Origin: Bacteroidales bacterium UBA6366 | GTDB lineage: Bacteria; Bacteroidota; Bacteroidia; Bacteroidales; UBA932 | DNA: 64,000 bases | Assembly (NCBI GenBank): GCA_002438845.1 | Contig: DJRG01000042.1 | Coordinates: 62,001 to 126,000 of the forward strand | Direction of reading: 5' to 3' | Shown: in pieces, positions 17,709-25,943 of the stretch | Numbering within the stretch: position 1 is the first letter of the stretch | Layout of the letters: every line of letters starts with the position of its first letter | Position numbers and translations under genes: made by a program | The notes under the pieces: model-generated | Databases searched by the model: none | The model's input: only the letters and a program-made list of their open reading frames with translations | Told to the model about the DNA's origin: nothing

Positions 17709-18153
17709 TTCTGAATTTTCCCCTTAAAATTTTTCTTGCCCTTGAGATGTGCATCCGAACCGCAGCCTGCTGCATTCCAAGGTCTTTTGCTATCCGCTCG
17801 AAGGACTGGCCTTCATATTCATGCTTTCTGACGATAATTTTCTGGAGATCGGTCAGTTCACTTTCCACTGACGCTTCGACTTTCCGGAAGAGCAGTTCCT
17901 TTTCCATAGCATCGCCGCCCTCATCCTCAACCTGACGTCCTTCGAGAGTCACCGTCTGCCTTCCACTCGCTTTCCTGTGTTCGTCAATCTCAAGGTTTCT
18001 GCCAGTCCTTGACAGCAGCCCTATCGCCTCTTTCACGCTTCCGATCTTGTACTTTCTTCCCCAAAGCCTACAGAAGGCGTCTTGCAGAACGTCTTCAGAT
18101 TTCCATCGGCCCCGAAGGGCCAGGAACGCTTCTGTGAGAAAGTCTTCGATCAT
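17695..18153 (-). CDS. ECF-type RNA polymerase sigma factor
   Basis: 152 residues. Region 2 is represented by EDVLQDAFCRLW and AIGLLSRTGRNLEIDEHRK. Region 4 has a helix-turn-helix: LTDLQKIIVRKHEYEGQSFERIAKDLGMQQAAVRMHISRARKIL. It is slightly short at the N-terminus compared with typical ECF factors (about 165-190 aa). It heads a four-gene overlapping operon with an anti-sigma factor, a secreted protein and an outer-membrane barrel, so it probably governs a small envelope-stress regulon. Confidence 0.85.
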   Translation of the reverse strand: MIEDFLTEAFLALRGRWKSEDVLQDAFCRLWGRKYKIGSVKEAIGLLSRTGRNLEIDEHRKASGRQTVTLEGRQVEDEGGDAMEKELLFRKVEASVESELTDLQKIIVRKHEYEGQSFERIAKDLGMQQAAVRMHISRARKILRGKFRNEDE

Positions 18154-18206
18154 CGTTTGAACTTTTCACTAATTTAAACGAAAAGGCCGGGATATTGTAA
18201 CACAAA

Positions 18207-18272
18207 GTCAGCGGAAATTAATTTTCAAATTTTGCACGGTAGACCAAAATTTGAAAATTAATTTCCGCTGAC
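18207..18272. repeat. Perfect 28-bp inverted repeat with 10-base loop
   Basis: Positions 18207-18234 and 18245-18272 are exact reverse complements (outer ends GTCAGCGGAAATTAATTTTC and its partner), separated by CACGGTAGAC. The arms are AT-rich compared with the surroundings. It lies between the start of the ECF sigma gene and the end of fabG, in the direction fabG transcripts would leave, so it could act as a fabG terminator or as an operator for the sigma operon. Twenty-eight perfect base pairs exceed a normal terminator. Confidence 0.8.
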
Positions 18273-18321
18273 CTGCAGACGTGTTCACTCATTTTTTACA
18301 CACTTACATAGTAAAGCAGAG

Positions 18322-19050
18322 TTAATAGAGTCCTCCGTTGATGGAAATGACCTGGCCGGTGATGTAGGCGGAATCCGAAGAGGCGAGGAAACCGACGAGT
18401 GCGGCTACCTCCTCAGGCTTGCCGAAACGACGGGCCGGGATCTGAGCCTTGAGAGTGTCCTCGTCAAGTCCTTCGACCATGTCGGTCTCGACAAAGCCCG
18501 GAGCGACAGCATTGACGGTGATCTTCCTCGGAGCAAGTTCTTGAGCCAGAGCCTTCGTGGCAGCAATCAGCCCACCTTTTGCAGCCGAATAGTTCGTCTG
18601 GCCCGGCAGACCTTTGAGACCGGACAACGATGCCATGTTGATGATTCGTCCGTTGCGGTGCGAGACCATCGGCTGAAGGAACTTACGGGTGACATTATAG
18701 AAACTGTTCAAATCCGTGGCCATCACCTTGAACCAGTCATCCTGTTCCATCCAAAGCATCAGATTGTCCCTTCTCACACCCGCATTGTTAACCAGCACCT
18801 CAACATAATCATCAGGATGACTATCCTGCCATCCTTCTATCGCCTTTACCGTCGACTCAGCGTCAGCCACATCAAACTTCAGAAGCTCGCCACTGCCCCC
18901 AGCCTCCTCAATAAGCCGGAGAGTCTCCCGCGCGGCATCATCGTTTGAGACATAGTTAATCACAACACAGAACCCCATCCGGGCAAGTTTCACACATACC
19001 GCCCGGCCGATCCCACGGCTTCCACCGGTCACAAAAGCATATTTCGACAT
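18322..19050 (-). CDS. fabG: 3-oxoacyl-ACP reductase (FabG-type ketoreductase) of the pigment cluster
   Basis: 242 residues of the short-chain dehydrogenase family: cofactor loop FVTGGSRGIGRAV, NNAGVRRD, catalytic Ser in INMASLSGLKG, YSAAKGG with Tyr and Lys, and C-terminal ITGQVISINGGLY. It reduces 3-oxoacyl-ACP to 3-hydroxyacyl-ACP. Being separated from the pigment operon only by a Fic gene on the other strand, it is probably the cluster ketoreductase. It has its own TAnnTTTG promoter. ATG 19050 is chosen; an upstream ATG at 19086 adds 12 unconserved residues. Confidence 0.88.
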   Translation of the reverse strand: MSKYAFVTGGSRGIGRAVCVKLARMGFCVVINYVSNDDAARETLRLIEEAGGSGELLKFDVADAESTVKAIEGWQDSHPDDYVEVLVNNAGVRRDNLMLWMEQDDWFKVMATDLNSFYNVTRKFLQPMVSHRNGRIINMASLSGLKGLPGQTNYSAAKGGLIAATKALAQELAPRKITVNAVAPGFVETDMVEGLDEDTLKAQIPARRFGKPEEVAALVGFLASSDSAYITGQVISINGGLY

Positions 19051-19075
19051 AAGATATTCAAAATTAATTTCAGTG

Positions 19076-19083
19076 CAAACATA
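19076..19083 (-). promoter_or_regulatory. -7 element for fabG
   Basis: Minus-strand TATGTTTG matches TAnnTTTG, 26 bases before the fabG ATG. Confidence 0.5.
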
Positions 19084-19095
19084 CACAATAATTCT

Positions 19096-19132
19096 TCATC
19101 GTCATAAAATGATAATCATAAAATGACGATGA
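19096..19132. repeat. Inverted repeat between divergent fabG and fic genes
   Basis: TCATCGTCAT (19096-19105) and ATGACGATGA (19123-19132) are exact reverse complements, and CATAAAATGA is repeated directly within the interval. Its place between two divergent promoters suggests an operator, for example for autoregulation of the Fic gene; this is inference. Confidence 0.5.
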
Positions 19133-19179
19133 GGTTGTAATTTGTCTGAAAGCCATCTTATATTCTCATATGAAAATTA

Positions 19180-19187
19180 TATCTTTG
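19180..19187 (+). promoter_or_regulatory. -7 element for the fic gene
   Basis: TATCTTTG matches TAnnTTTG, 24 bases before the ATG at 19211. Confidence 0.55.
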
Positions 19188-19210
19188 CATACATATAAAA
19201 CTCATCATAG

Positions 19211-20359
19211 ATGGTTAACAAAAATCCAGATTTCGAAGCCTACGAGCGTGTTGCAGAACCACATAAGCGAGAGAGAGCCTCGGTGTGGCGGACAGCTATC
19301 GGTCTGCAGGATGTGGATGGATTGAAAGTGTCAGACTATCTGAAAGAGACGGCTGTAAAACATATTGAGGGTGAGATCACCATTGATGATGTGCGCGAGC
19401 AATTAAAGTCTTATTATGTAAGCAAGACAACGCACGATAATGGCGACGCAGAAAAAGAAGAGGCGGACCGTGTGGCGGCAAACATCACCAAATTGTTGAG
19501 TGAACAGTCATTCTCGTTCACGGCATTGGAGTTTCTGAATATTCACAGGCACTTGTTCGAGGGTATATTCAAACACGCCGGTGAAACTCGCTCTTATGAC
19601 ATCAGCAAAAAAGAATGGGTGCTGCAAGGTGATACTGTTGTCTATGGACGTGCCGAAGACATCATGATGGCTTTGGAATATGATATCAAACAGGAAAAAG
19701 ACTTCAGTTATAGAGGACTGACAACGGATGAAATCATCGAGCATATTGTTGATTTTGTCACATTGCTTTGGCAGAACCATCCGTTCCGTGAAGGCAATAC
19801 TCGTACAACCGCTGTTTTTGTCATCAAATATCTGCGTTCCATTGGTTTCAAGGTAAACAACGATTTGTTTGCGGACAACTCGTGGTACTTTCGTAACGCG
19901 CTGGTCCGCGCAAACTATCGCAATCCATCCAAGGGCATAGAGCCAGACCCCTCATTTCTCGTCAAGTTCTTCCGTAATCTGATGTTGGGAGAGCAGAACG
20001 AGTTGAAGAACCGCTATATGCTGATAGGATATACAAACGTTGACAAGTCGCCCACAAGCACCCCCACAAGTACCCCCACAAGTACCCCCACAAGTAATAA
20101 ATCAGTGCTGGAGTCTTTGTCTGATACTGTCAAGCGATTGGTTCTTGTCATTGGACAAGAGGAAAGAAGCGTAAGAGAAATGATGGAAGCGGCTGGGTTG
20201 AAAGACAGGAAAAACTTCCTTGAATATTCTCTTGCTCCGGCAATCACAGAAGGCTTGATCAGGATGAAATACCCTGATTCTCCACGTCATCCTCGTCAGA
20301 AGTATCTTCTTACTGTAAAGGGGCTGACTGTGTATAAGGGAATCAGTGAAGGATTGTAA
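19211..20359 (+). CDS. Fic-domain protein (predicted AMPylase) with VbhA-like N-terminus and winged-helix C-terminus
   Basis: 382 residues. The Fic core has the active-site loop HPFREGNTRTTAVF (His about residue 190), close to HxFx(D/E)GNxR. The N-terminus (KHIEGEITIDDVREQLKSYY, about residues 50-70) resembles VbhA-type antitoxin segments, so an inhibitory module may be fused in; the exact S/TxxxE(G/N) inhibitory motif is not clear. A low-complexity TPTS repeat follows, then a winged-helix domain (MEAAGLKDRKNFLEYSLAPAI, RHPRQKYLLTVKG). Fic proteins usually transfer AMP to target proteins. The gene is more AT-rich than its neighbours, lies opposite to the pigment genes and overlaps the oxidoreductase end by 17 bases. 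It looks like an insertion into the cluster. Confidence 0.85.
   Translation: MVNKNPDFEAYERVAEPHKRERASVWRTAIGLQDVDGLKVSDYLKETAVKHIEGEITIDDVREQLKSYYVSKTTHDNGDAEKEEADRVAANITKLLSEQSFSFTALEFLNIHRHLFEGIFKHAGETRSYDISKKEWVLQGDTVVYGRAEDIMMALEYDIKQEKDFSYRGLTTDEIIEHIVDFVTLLWQNHPFREGNTRTTAVFVIKYLRSIGFKVNNDLFADNSWYFRNALVRANYRNPSKGIEPDPSFLVKFFRNLMLGEQNELKNRYMLIGYTNVDKSPTSTPTSTPTSTPTSNKSVLESLSDTVKRLVLVIGQEERSVREMMEAAGLKDRKNFLEYSLAPAITEGLIRMKYPDSPRHPRQKYLLTVKGLTVYKGISEGL
20051..20098 (+). repeat. Four tandem 12-base units inside fic
   Basis: CCCACAAGYACC occurs four times in a row, encoding repeated TPTS. As 12 is a multiple of three, copy-number change would lengthen or shorten the linker without breaking the frame. 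Confidence 0.9.
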
Positions 20360-21809
20360 AATCCTTGCCGAGGATCTCGCGGCAGGTGAGGGTGGAGGTC
20401 ATGGAGACACCAAGAATGCCGTGGAGGTTGAGGCTTTGGCCGGTGAAAAGGAGGTTTTTCAGAGGGGTGCGGGGGGACAGGACGGTGCGCAGAGGGGTTC
20501 TCCAATCGTGACGGATGCCAAAAGCGGAGCCTTGGGGAGTTGAGGTGTAGCGGGAATATGTCAGCGGAGTACTTGTGCTGAGGCTCTCAATTGAGCCTTC
20601 CAGCCACGGAAGCCTTGACGCCACCAAATCAAGGCATTCCCTTAACTTTCTCTGCTTTGCCGACTCGTAGGCTTCTTCAGAACCAAATACGGTCGCCTTC
20701 GAAGATGGTGAAGCAGGGCAATCGGTGCCACCGTCGCCACAATGGAAAGGCATCGGGCTCATCAAGTCCAGATGTGTCGCACTACCTTGCGGCCCAGGGT
20801 AAAAATGAACCATGACAGACTCGGTGACTGATGGGTCCGGATGCCAAAGGTCGATGCCTTCACGATGAATGAATATGTTCCCGTCGGGACACATCGGGAC
20901 TCCTGGTTTTAGACAGATGTTTGCGGTAAACACCCCGAAAGTGTTGTCCAAAGCGGAGATTCTCTCCTTGTAAACCTTCCGGAGGCCGTCAGAGATAAGT
21001 TCAAGGGTCACTGCCGGATGAGCGTCGGAAATCACCCAGTCGGTCTTCAATGTCTCAGAGCCGTTCACCTCGACCTCGGAGACCTTGCCACACACGGCTC
21101 TGATTGAAGTGACCTTGGCGTTGGTCCTGACAGTGCCGCCCATTGATGTGATGGAATCCACCATACGGCTTACAATCTGGTCTCCTCCCCCTTCCAGTTT
21201 CCAAGCGCTCTGGATGAACGAATCGCTGATCTGGGCGAAGACATATAATGGCAGCGACTCTCGAAGTTCCATCCGCATGAATGCCCCGCTGAGAACCTGA
21301 CGCAGAAGAGGATCCGCTATCGTGGAGCGAAGATATTCATAGGCGCTGCGACCCAGAAGGTCATTCATCTCGACGCTGTCGCCCTCAAAGATTTTGAATA
21401 TGTCGTCTCCGACCCTTTGGAGGAAGCGGGCATATTCCTTAAGATTGTTTCTTTCCGCAGGGAAACGCTCACTAATACGCTCCACGAAACGATCGTGACC
21501 CGAGGACAGAGGGAAACTTTGCTTCCCGATGACAATCTCATCGACACAATCAGTGTCTATCCGCCTCCATGGCAGATCCATCAATCCGAAATATTCAAAG
21601 AAAGGACGTAAGGACTGGCCTTCGCCGAGGCCTCCGACATAGTGAAGCCCTGTGTCAAACACACGTCCTCCACGCTTGAAGGATTGAAGGCAACCACCTG
21701 GTTTGGCGGCCTGTTCCAGAATCGTCACCCGGAAACCTTGCCTGGCCAGAATGTAGCCACATTCCAGTCCACCGAGGCCGCTTCCTATGATGATGACGCT
21801 TTTCTCCAC
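20343..21809 (-). CDS. CrtI/phytoene-desaturase-like FAD-dependent oxidoreductase
   Basis: About 488 residues from a GTG at 21809. The N-terminal dinucleotide fold VIIIGSGLGGLECGYILARQG, ILEQAAKPGGCLQSFKRGGRVFDTGLHYVGG and C-terminal NLLFTGQSLNLHGILGVSMTST match the phytoene desaturase/isomerase family. Such flavoproteins occur in flexirubin and aryl-polyene clusters and could desaturate or isomerise the polyene, but the reaction here is not known. The GTG is chosen because it lies immediately after the thioesterase stop and gives the usual N-terminus. It is the last gene of the long operon, and its end overlaps the opposing fic gene by 17 bases. Confidence 0.85.
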   Translation of the reverse strand: MEKSVIIIGSGLGGLECGYILARQGFRVTILEQAAKPGGCLQSFKRGGRVFDTGLHYVGGLGEGQSLRPFFEYFGLMDLPWRRIDTDCVDEIVIGKQSFPLSSGHDRFVERISERFPAERNNLKEYARFLQRVGDDIFKIFEGDSVEMNDLLGRSAYEYLRSTIADPLLRQVLSGAFMRMELRESLPLYVFAQISDSFIQSAWKLEGGGDQIVSRMVDSITSMGGTVRTNAKVTSIRAVCGKVSEVEVNGSETLKTDWVISDAHPAVTLELISDGLRKVYKERISALDNTFGVFTANICLKPGVPMCPDGNIFIHREGIDLWHPDPSVTESVMVHFYPGPQGSATHLDLMSPMPFHCGDGGTDCPASPSSKATVFGSEEAYESAKQRKLRECLDLVASRLPWLEGSIESLSTSTPLTYSRYTSTPQGSAFGIRHDWRTPLRTVLSPRTPLKNLLFTGQSLNLHGILGVSMTSTLTCREILGKDFTILH

Positions 21810-21810
21810 T

Positions 21811-22233
21811 TTAATATTCAGATAACATCTTGTCTTTCCACTCTTGGAAGAAAGCAGGGCCGACAGGGTCGAACTCACCATCCGCAGTAGTAAACAGTTG
21901 AATTGTCGAAGCCCTGAGTATCAGGCCGTTGTCTTTCTCGTTACGGATTTCGTAGTCAAAGCAGAGCTTGGCACCCTCGGCGGGTTTCCAAGTGATGGTA
22001 ACAAGCAGGGTGTCATCGACTGTCGCAGCGCGAAGGAAACGTACCTGAAGGTCGTAAATCGGGGCGTAGTAGCCATGCCCGCTGATCTGGAGATAACTGA
22101 TTCCGTAGCGATGGCCGAAAGCCTCACGGGCATCCTCAAGGTACTTGATGTAGTTCCCATGCCAGACCATCCGGATCGGATCCACCTCCGAGAACCTGAC
22201 CTTGACACGAACTGTCTCGCTGATGACCGCCAT
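21811..22233 (-). CDS. Hotdog-fold acyl thioesterase (4-hydroxybenzoyl-CoA thioesterase/YbgC type)
   Basis: 140 residues: VKVRFSEVDPIRMVWHGNYIKYLEDAREAFGHRYG matches the family pattern with the active-site Asp of SEVDP and HGNYxxYLExARxxF. It probably hydrolyses acyl-CoA or acyl-ACP thioesters, either releasing the finished polyene or editing stalled chains. It sits one or two bases from both neighbours in the pigment operon. Confidence 0.85.
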   Translation of the reverse strand: MAVISETVRVKVRFSEVDPIRMVWHGNYIKYLEDAREAFGHRYGISYLQISGHGYYAPIYDLQVRFLRAATVDDTLLVTITWKPAEGAKLCFDYEIRNEKDNGLILRASTIQLFTTADGEFDPVGPAFFQEWKDKMLSEY

Positions 22234-22234
22234 A

Positions 22235-23452
22235 TTATAGATTCTTGATAATCAATGTGGAATTAGTGCCTCCGAAGCCAAATGAATTGGAAAGGAACAC
22301 ATCGAAATGCCTGGAGATCCTCTCGGCAGGGATCAGAAGCCTTGCGGAATCCTCGTCCGGATTCTCGAAATTCAGATTAGCGGCGATGAAGTCGTTCTTC
22401 ATCATAAGCATCGAGTAGATCACCTCGCTGGCTCCTGCCATCCACATCTCGTGACCTGTCTGGGACTTGGTGCTCGTCACCGGCACGGTCCTGTCACCGA
22501 AGACAGAGGCTATGGCCTTGGCCTCGTTGGCGTCCCCGACGTGTGTGGAGGTTGCGTGGGCGTTGATGTAGCCGATCATATTCCTGTCAATTCCGGCTTG
22601 CCTGACCGCCATTTCAAGGGAGCGTCTCGGGCCGTCCACGTTCGGAGTGGAGATGTGGTCGCCGTTGCCGGAGAAGCCGTAGCCAAGCACCTCGCCGTAG
22701 ATTCTCGCTCCCCTGCGGACAGCCGACTCGTAGCTTTCAAGGACAACCGTCGCCGCGCCGCCGCTCGGCACAAGTCCATCACGGTCACGGTCGAAAGGAC
22801 GACTGGCCTTTTCCGGTTCGCTTTCCCTGACAGAGAACGCAGAGATGCCGTCGAAAGAAGCGACCGCATAAGGATGGACCTCCTGGGCGCCGCCGCAGAC
22901 AACCATCTCCTGAAGACCGTGCTGAATCAGAAGCGAGCCAAGCCCGATGGCGTGCGAACCGCTGGCGCAAGCTCCCGACACGGTCAGGTTCATTCCCTTG
23001 AGCCTGAATATGCAGTCGAGGTTCATGGTTACAGTCGAGTTCATCGACTGGAAGATCGCTCCCGAGCCGCACATCATCGTGTCTTTCTTCTCACGGATGA
23101 TGTCCACGGACTCGATCACGGGAAGCGCCGAGGAATCGTTGCCATAGAGGAGTCCGACCTCGTGAGAGGCGAGATATTCCTCATCCACTCCGGCGTCACG
23201 GAGAGCGTCCCTCGTGGCGCAGTAGGCGAATTTGGCCTGCTGGGGCATGAACACCCTCTGGGAACGGCTCAGTTCCTTCTTGAGGTCAGGGACTTCCACC
23301 TTGCCGGTCAAAGCCGAGCGGAAGCCGATCTCCTTCCTTTCCGGATCGAAGACTATCCCGGACTTCCCATCGTAAAGGGAATCACGAACCTCGTCCAAAG
23401 TCTTTCCAAGGCATGACCAGATGCCCATTCCTGTTATCACTACCCTATTCAT
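22235..23452 (-). CDS. Beta-ketoacyl-ACP synthase (FabF-like), catalytically complete
   Basis: 405 residues with the Cys-His-His triad: SGACASGSHAIG, NAHATSTHVGDANE and KSQTGHEMWMAGASE. N-terminal VVITGMGIWSCLG and C-terminal SNSFGFGGTNSTLI are standard. It condenses acyl groups with malonyl-ACP. In aryl-polyene systems one such KS often handles priming or first extension while a KS/CLF pair does later rounds; which role applies is not visible. ATG 23452 gives the MNRVVITG start and overlaps the acyltransferase gene by 8 bases. Confidence 0.9.
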   Translation of the reverse strand: MNRVVITGMGIWSCLGKTLDEVRDSLYDGKSGIVFDPERKEIGFRSALTGKVEVPDLKKELSRSQRVFMPQQAKFAYCATRDALRDAGVDEEYLASHEVGLLYGNDSSALPVIESVDIIREKKDTMMCGSGAIFQSMNSTVTMNLDCIFRLKGMNLTVSGACASGSHAIGLGSLLIQHGLQEMVVCGGAQEVHPYAVASFDGISAFSVRESEPEKASRPFDRDRDGLVPSGGAATVVLESYESAVRRGARIYGEVLGYGFSGNGDHISTPNVDGPRRSLEMAVRQAGIDRNMIGYINAHATSTHVGDANEAKAIASVFGDRTVPVTSTKSQTGHEMWMAGASEVIYSMLMMKNDFIAANLNFENPDEDSARLLIPAERISRHFDVFLSNSFGFGGTNSTLIIKNL

Positions 23453-24593
23453 GGCTTCTCTCAAAACAATTGTCTACAGGATTTGAATATATTCCAAGGA
23501 ATATGTCCATCAGCACCTCCGGCTCATCGACATCGTATTTCTCCAGTTTCTTCAGATGGTGCAGGAACCGCTCCTTCTGCTCCTCGGTGTATTTCCCGCC
23601 CTTGAACTCGTGCTTCCCGAAACGGATGTCGTGGGCGATGAAGTTGTTTGGAGTCAGTCTGTAGCCGGCATGGATCCTGTGGTCCAAAAGACTTGCGACC
23701 TCACGGTTATATTCAATGCCGGGAAGGGCATCATAGGCCATCAAGTCCTGCTCGGTGATCATCGGGCAGAAAGTAAGATGCACATCGCCCTTGAAAGAGG
23801 TGATGCCGGAAAGGATGCTGGAAAGGTCCTCACCCTGCTTTTTGACGTATTTCTCAGACCTGGACTGGTACAGCTCAAGAGCCTTCATGTAGTCGCAGGT
23901 CTCCCATTCGTAGGAAATGGAAAGCGGAACGATGTTCAGTTCGGACAAGGCCTTGATCTTGTCATCACGCTTGCTGATTCCGAACATCTTGATGATCCCC
24001 TGGTCTGTGGTGTCGTCGCCGTCCTTGGTGCGGCCGTTCCTCTGTGCAATCCAGACGGACTCTCCTCTGTCCACGATGGCGTGCCTGATGTACTCTGACA
24101 GATGGACGGAGGATTTGTAAAAATCCTTCATATTGCCGCCTCTCTCCACCCTGAACATCTTGTTGGACTTACCGATGTCGATCACCAGACTGGAGCTCAT
24201 CAGATTGGCTCCGAATGTGATCTCGGAGGTCTGGAAGCCATGGACGTGAAGAACGTTCTGAAGCACTGATGCGTCCAACATGATGTCCCTGTGGTTGGAC
24301 ACGAAAAGATAGTGTCCTGCAGGGTCCAGGTTCTCGATTCCGGAGACCGTGTAGGAAGACATGCTGCGCTTCACGATCTGCTCGTTGACGTACCACATGA
24401 TCTGCTTCTGGAAGCCGTACACAGTGTTTATGTTCCGCACAAGTTCACGCACCTCCTCCACATTTCTGTCCGGGAAAGCGAACGAGGACAACAGCGGAAA
24501 CAGGTCGTTGTCCGCTATGCGGTGCATCGCAGCAGGGATCTCGTCGTCCATGTAGGGTCTGATGTCGTCAAAGATGGTTTCGTCAATCATCAT
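23445..24593 (-). CDS. Glycerol-phosphate-type acyltransferase of the pigment cluster
   Basis: 382 residues. The motif LFVSNHRDIMLDASVLQ is the PlsB/PlsC-like acyltransferase block, here with HRDIMLD in place of HxxxxD. VWIAQRNGRTKDGDD corresponds to the later phosphate-binding motif. A soluble protein with helical N-terminus. It probably transfers the aryl-polyene acyl chain to a lipid acceptor or attaches a second fatty acid. Its start overlaps the stop of the PaaK-like ligase (ATGA). Confidence 0.75.
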   Translation of the reverse strand: MMIDETIFDDIRPYMDDEIPAAMHRIADNDLFPLLSSFAFPDRNVEEVRELVRNINTVYGFQKQIMWYVNEQIVKRSMSSYTVSGIENLDPAGHYLFVSNHRDIMLDASVLQNVLHVHGFQTSEITFGANLMSSSLVIDIGKSNKMFRVERGGNMKDFYKSSVHLSEYIRHAIVDRGESVWIAQRNGRTKDGDDTTDQGIIKMFGISKRDDKIKALSELNIVPLSISYEWETCDYMKALELYQSRSEKYVKKQGEDLSSILSGITSFKGDVHLTFCPMITEQDLMAYDALPGIEYNREVASLLDHRIHAGYRLTPNNFIAHDIRFGKHEFKGGKYTEEQKERFLHHLKKLEKYDVDEPEVLMDIFLGIYSNPVDNCFERSHE

Positions 24594-25888
24594 TTCTTGG
24601 CTCTTAGATCCACGAATTTCACTGGTTTGCGGCTTTTGGCCGGGAAGAGCACCTTCTGGATTTCCTCCTTTGGATGGATTTCCACATTCGGAGCCACACG
24701 AAGCCTTGAGCGGAACCTGTCCTTAAGGTCCTTGACCACGTCAAAGTCCGGTTCATTTGTCAGGCCGACCTTCACGACGACATCGTCGGTGCCGGCCTCG
24801 GTGTCCTGCACATAGACCACATAGTTGGCCACATAGTCCACATTATCCAGAACGTCATTGATGGACGGTGGATAAAGGGTCGTGCCCTTGAGTTTGATCA
24901 TGTTGTTCTTGCGCCCGACCAAAGGTGTGAGGCGGTAGGAGTTCCTTCCGCATTTGCAGCGCTCGACTCTCTTCGCCGCGATGTCCCCGGTCCGGAAGCG
25001 CAGAAGAGGCATCCCCTCGACTCCAAGGGTGGTCACCACTATCTCTCCTTCTTCTCCGTCCGGGACAGGCATGTTGTCCTCGCCGATGATCTCCACGATG
25101 ATCAGCTCAGGATGCACATGACCACCCATCCCGTACTGACATTCCGAGAACGTGGCTCCCATCTCTGTCGATGAATATGTGGCATAGAGATCCACGTCCC
25201 ATTTTTCCTTTATCTTCGAGCCGAGCAGATTAAGTGAAAAGTCCTGGTTGCGGAGTCCTTCACCTATTCCGATGATCCTCCTCACGCTGGAGTTACGGTA
25301 GTCGATGCCGTGCTCCTCCGCGTACTGGATGAGGCGGAGGATGAACGAAGGCACGCACATGATCGTGTCCGGCTTTATGCGCTGGATTGTGTCCCATTGA
25401 AGCTCAGGAACGCCGTTGCCTACTCGGATGATTCCCGCGCCCAACTCCCTGATGCCAAGGAAATAAGCAAGGCCGGCCATGAAGCGCTTGTCGATGGTCG
25501 TCATAAGCTGGACGACGTTGCCGGGATGCACTCCGGCGCACTCGAATGACTTCCTCTCATTGTAGGCGAGCCTCTGGAGATCCTTTTCCGTGCAGCAGAA
25601 GGTGACCGGATCCCCAAGCGTGCCGGAAGTGGTGATGTAGTCGATCACCTTGTCCCTCGAGACACACAGAAAGTCCTCGTTGTAGAGCTGAAGGTCCTTC
25701 TTCTCCGTGAATGGAATCTTGACAAGATCCTCGATATGGCGAATGGCGGAGACATCTATCCCGAAACGGGAGAACATCCTCTGATAATACGGTGAGTTGG
25801 CCTCCAGATAGTCCAGGGCTTCGCGCATTTTCCCCTCTTGAAAGTCTTTGATGACTTCCACCGGCTGAAACTCAATATCCTGTGTCAT
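24590..25888 (-). CDS. PaaK-like AMP-forming aryl-CoA/ACP ligase
   Basis: 432 residues of the phenylacetate-CoA ligase family: YITTSGTLGDPVTFC is the AMP/phosphate loop, YATYSSTEMGATFSEC the core A5-like motif, LRFRTGDIAAKRVERCKCGR the hinge with paired Cys, and GRKNNMIKLKGTTLYPP the C-terminal lysine region. It probably activates 4-coumarate made by the lyase encoded at the operon start and loads it as the polyene starter. ATG 25888 is chosen; an upstream codon at 25939 adds residues without similarity. Confidence 0.88.
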   Translation of the reverse strand: MTQDIEFQPVEVIKDFQEGKMREALDYLEANSPYYQRMFSRFGIDVSAIRHIEDLVKIPFTEKKDLQLYNEDFLCVSRDKVIDYITTSGTLGDPVTFCCTEKDLQRLAYNERKSFECAGVHPGNVVQLMTTIDKRFMAGLAYFLGIRELGAGIIRVGNGVPELQWDTIQRIKPDTIMCVPSFILRLIQYAEEHGIDYRNSSVRRIIGIGEGLRNQDFSLNLLGSKIKEKWDVDLYATYSSTEMGATFSECQYGMGGHVHPELIIVEIIGEDNMPVPDGEEGEIVVTTLGVEGMPLLRFRTGDIAAKRVERCKCGRNSYRLTPLVGRKNNMIKLKGTTLYPPSINDVLDNVDYVANYVVYVQDTEAGTDDVVVKVGLTNEPDFDVVKDLKDRFRSRLRVAPNVEIHPKEEIQKVLFPAKSRKPVKFVDLRAKK

Positions 25889-25943
25889 TTCAATAAGTCG
25901 AATATTATGCGAATTTAGGCAAAAACAGCGGTAAATCAAAATC

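Noticed and set aside
18207..18272. Attachment site of an integrated element
   Set aside because: No integrase or phage gene is nearby, and the structure is an inverted, not a direct, repeat.
22307..23416. Plus-strand open frame of 369 codons opposite the ketosynthase
   Set aside because: Shadow of an intact KS gene; no promoter and no recognisable motif.
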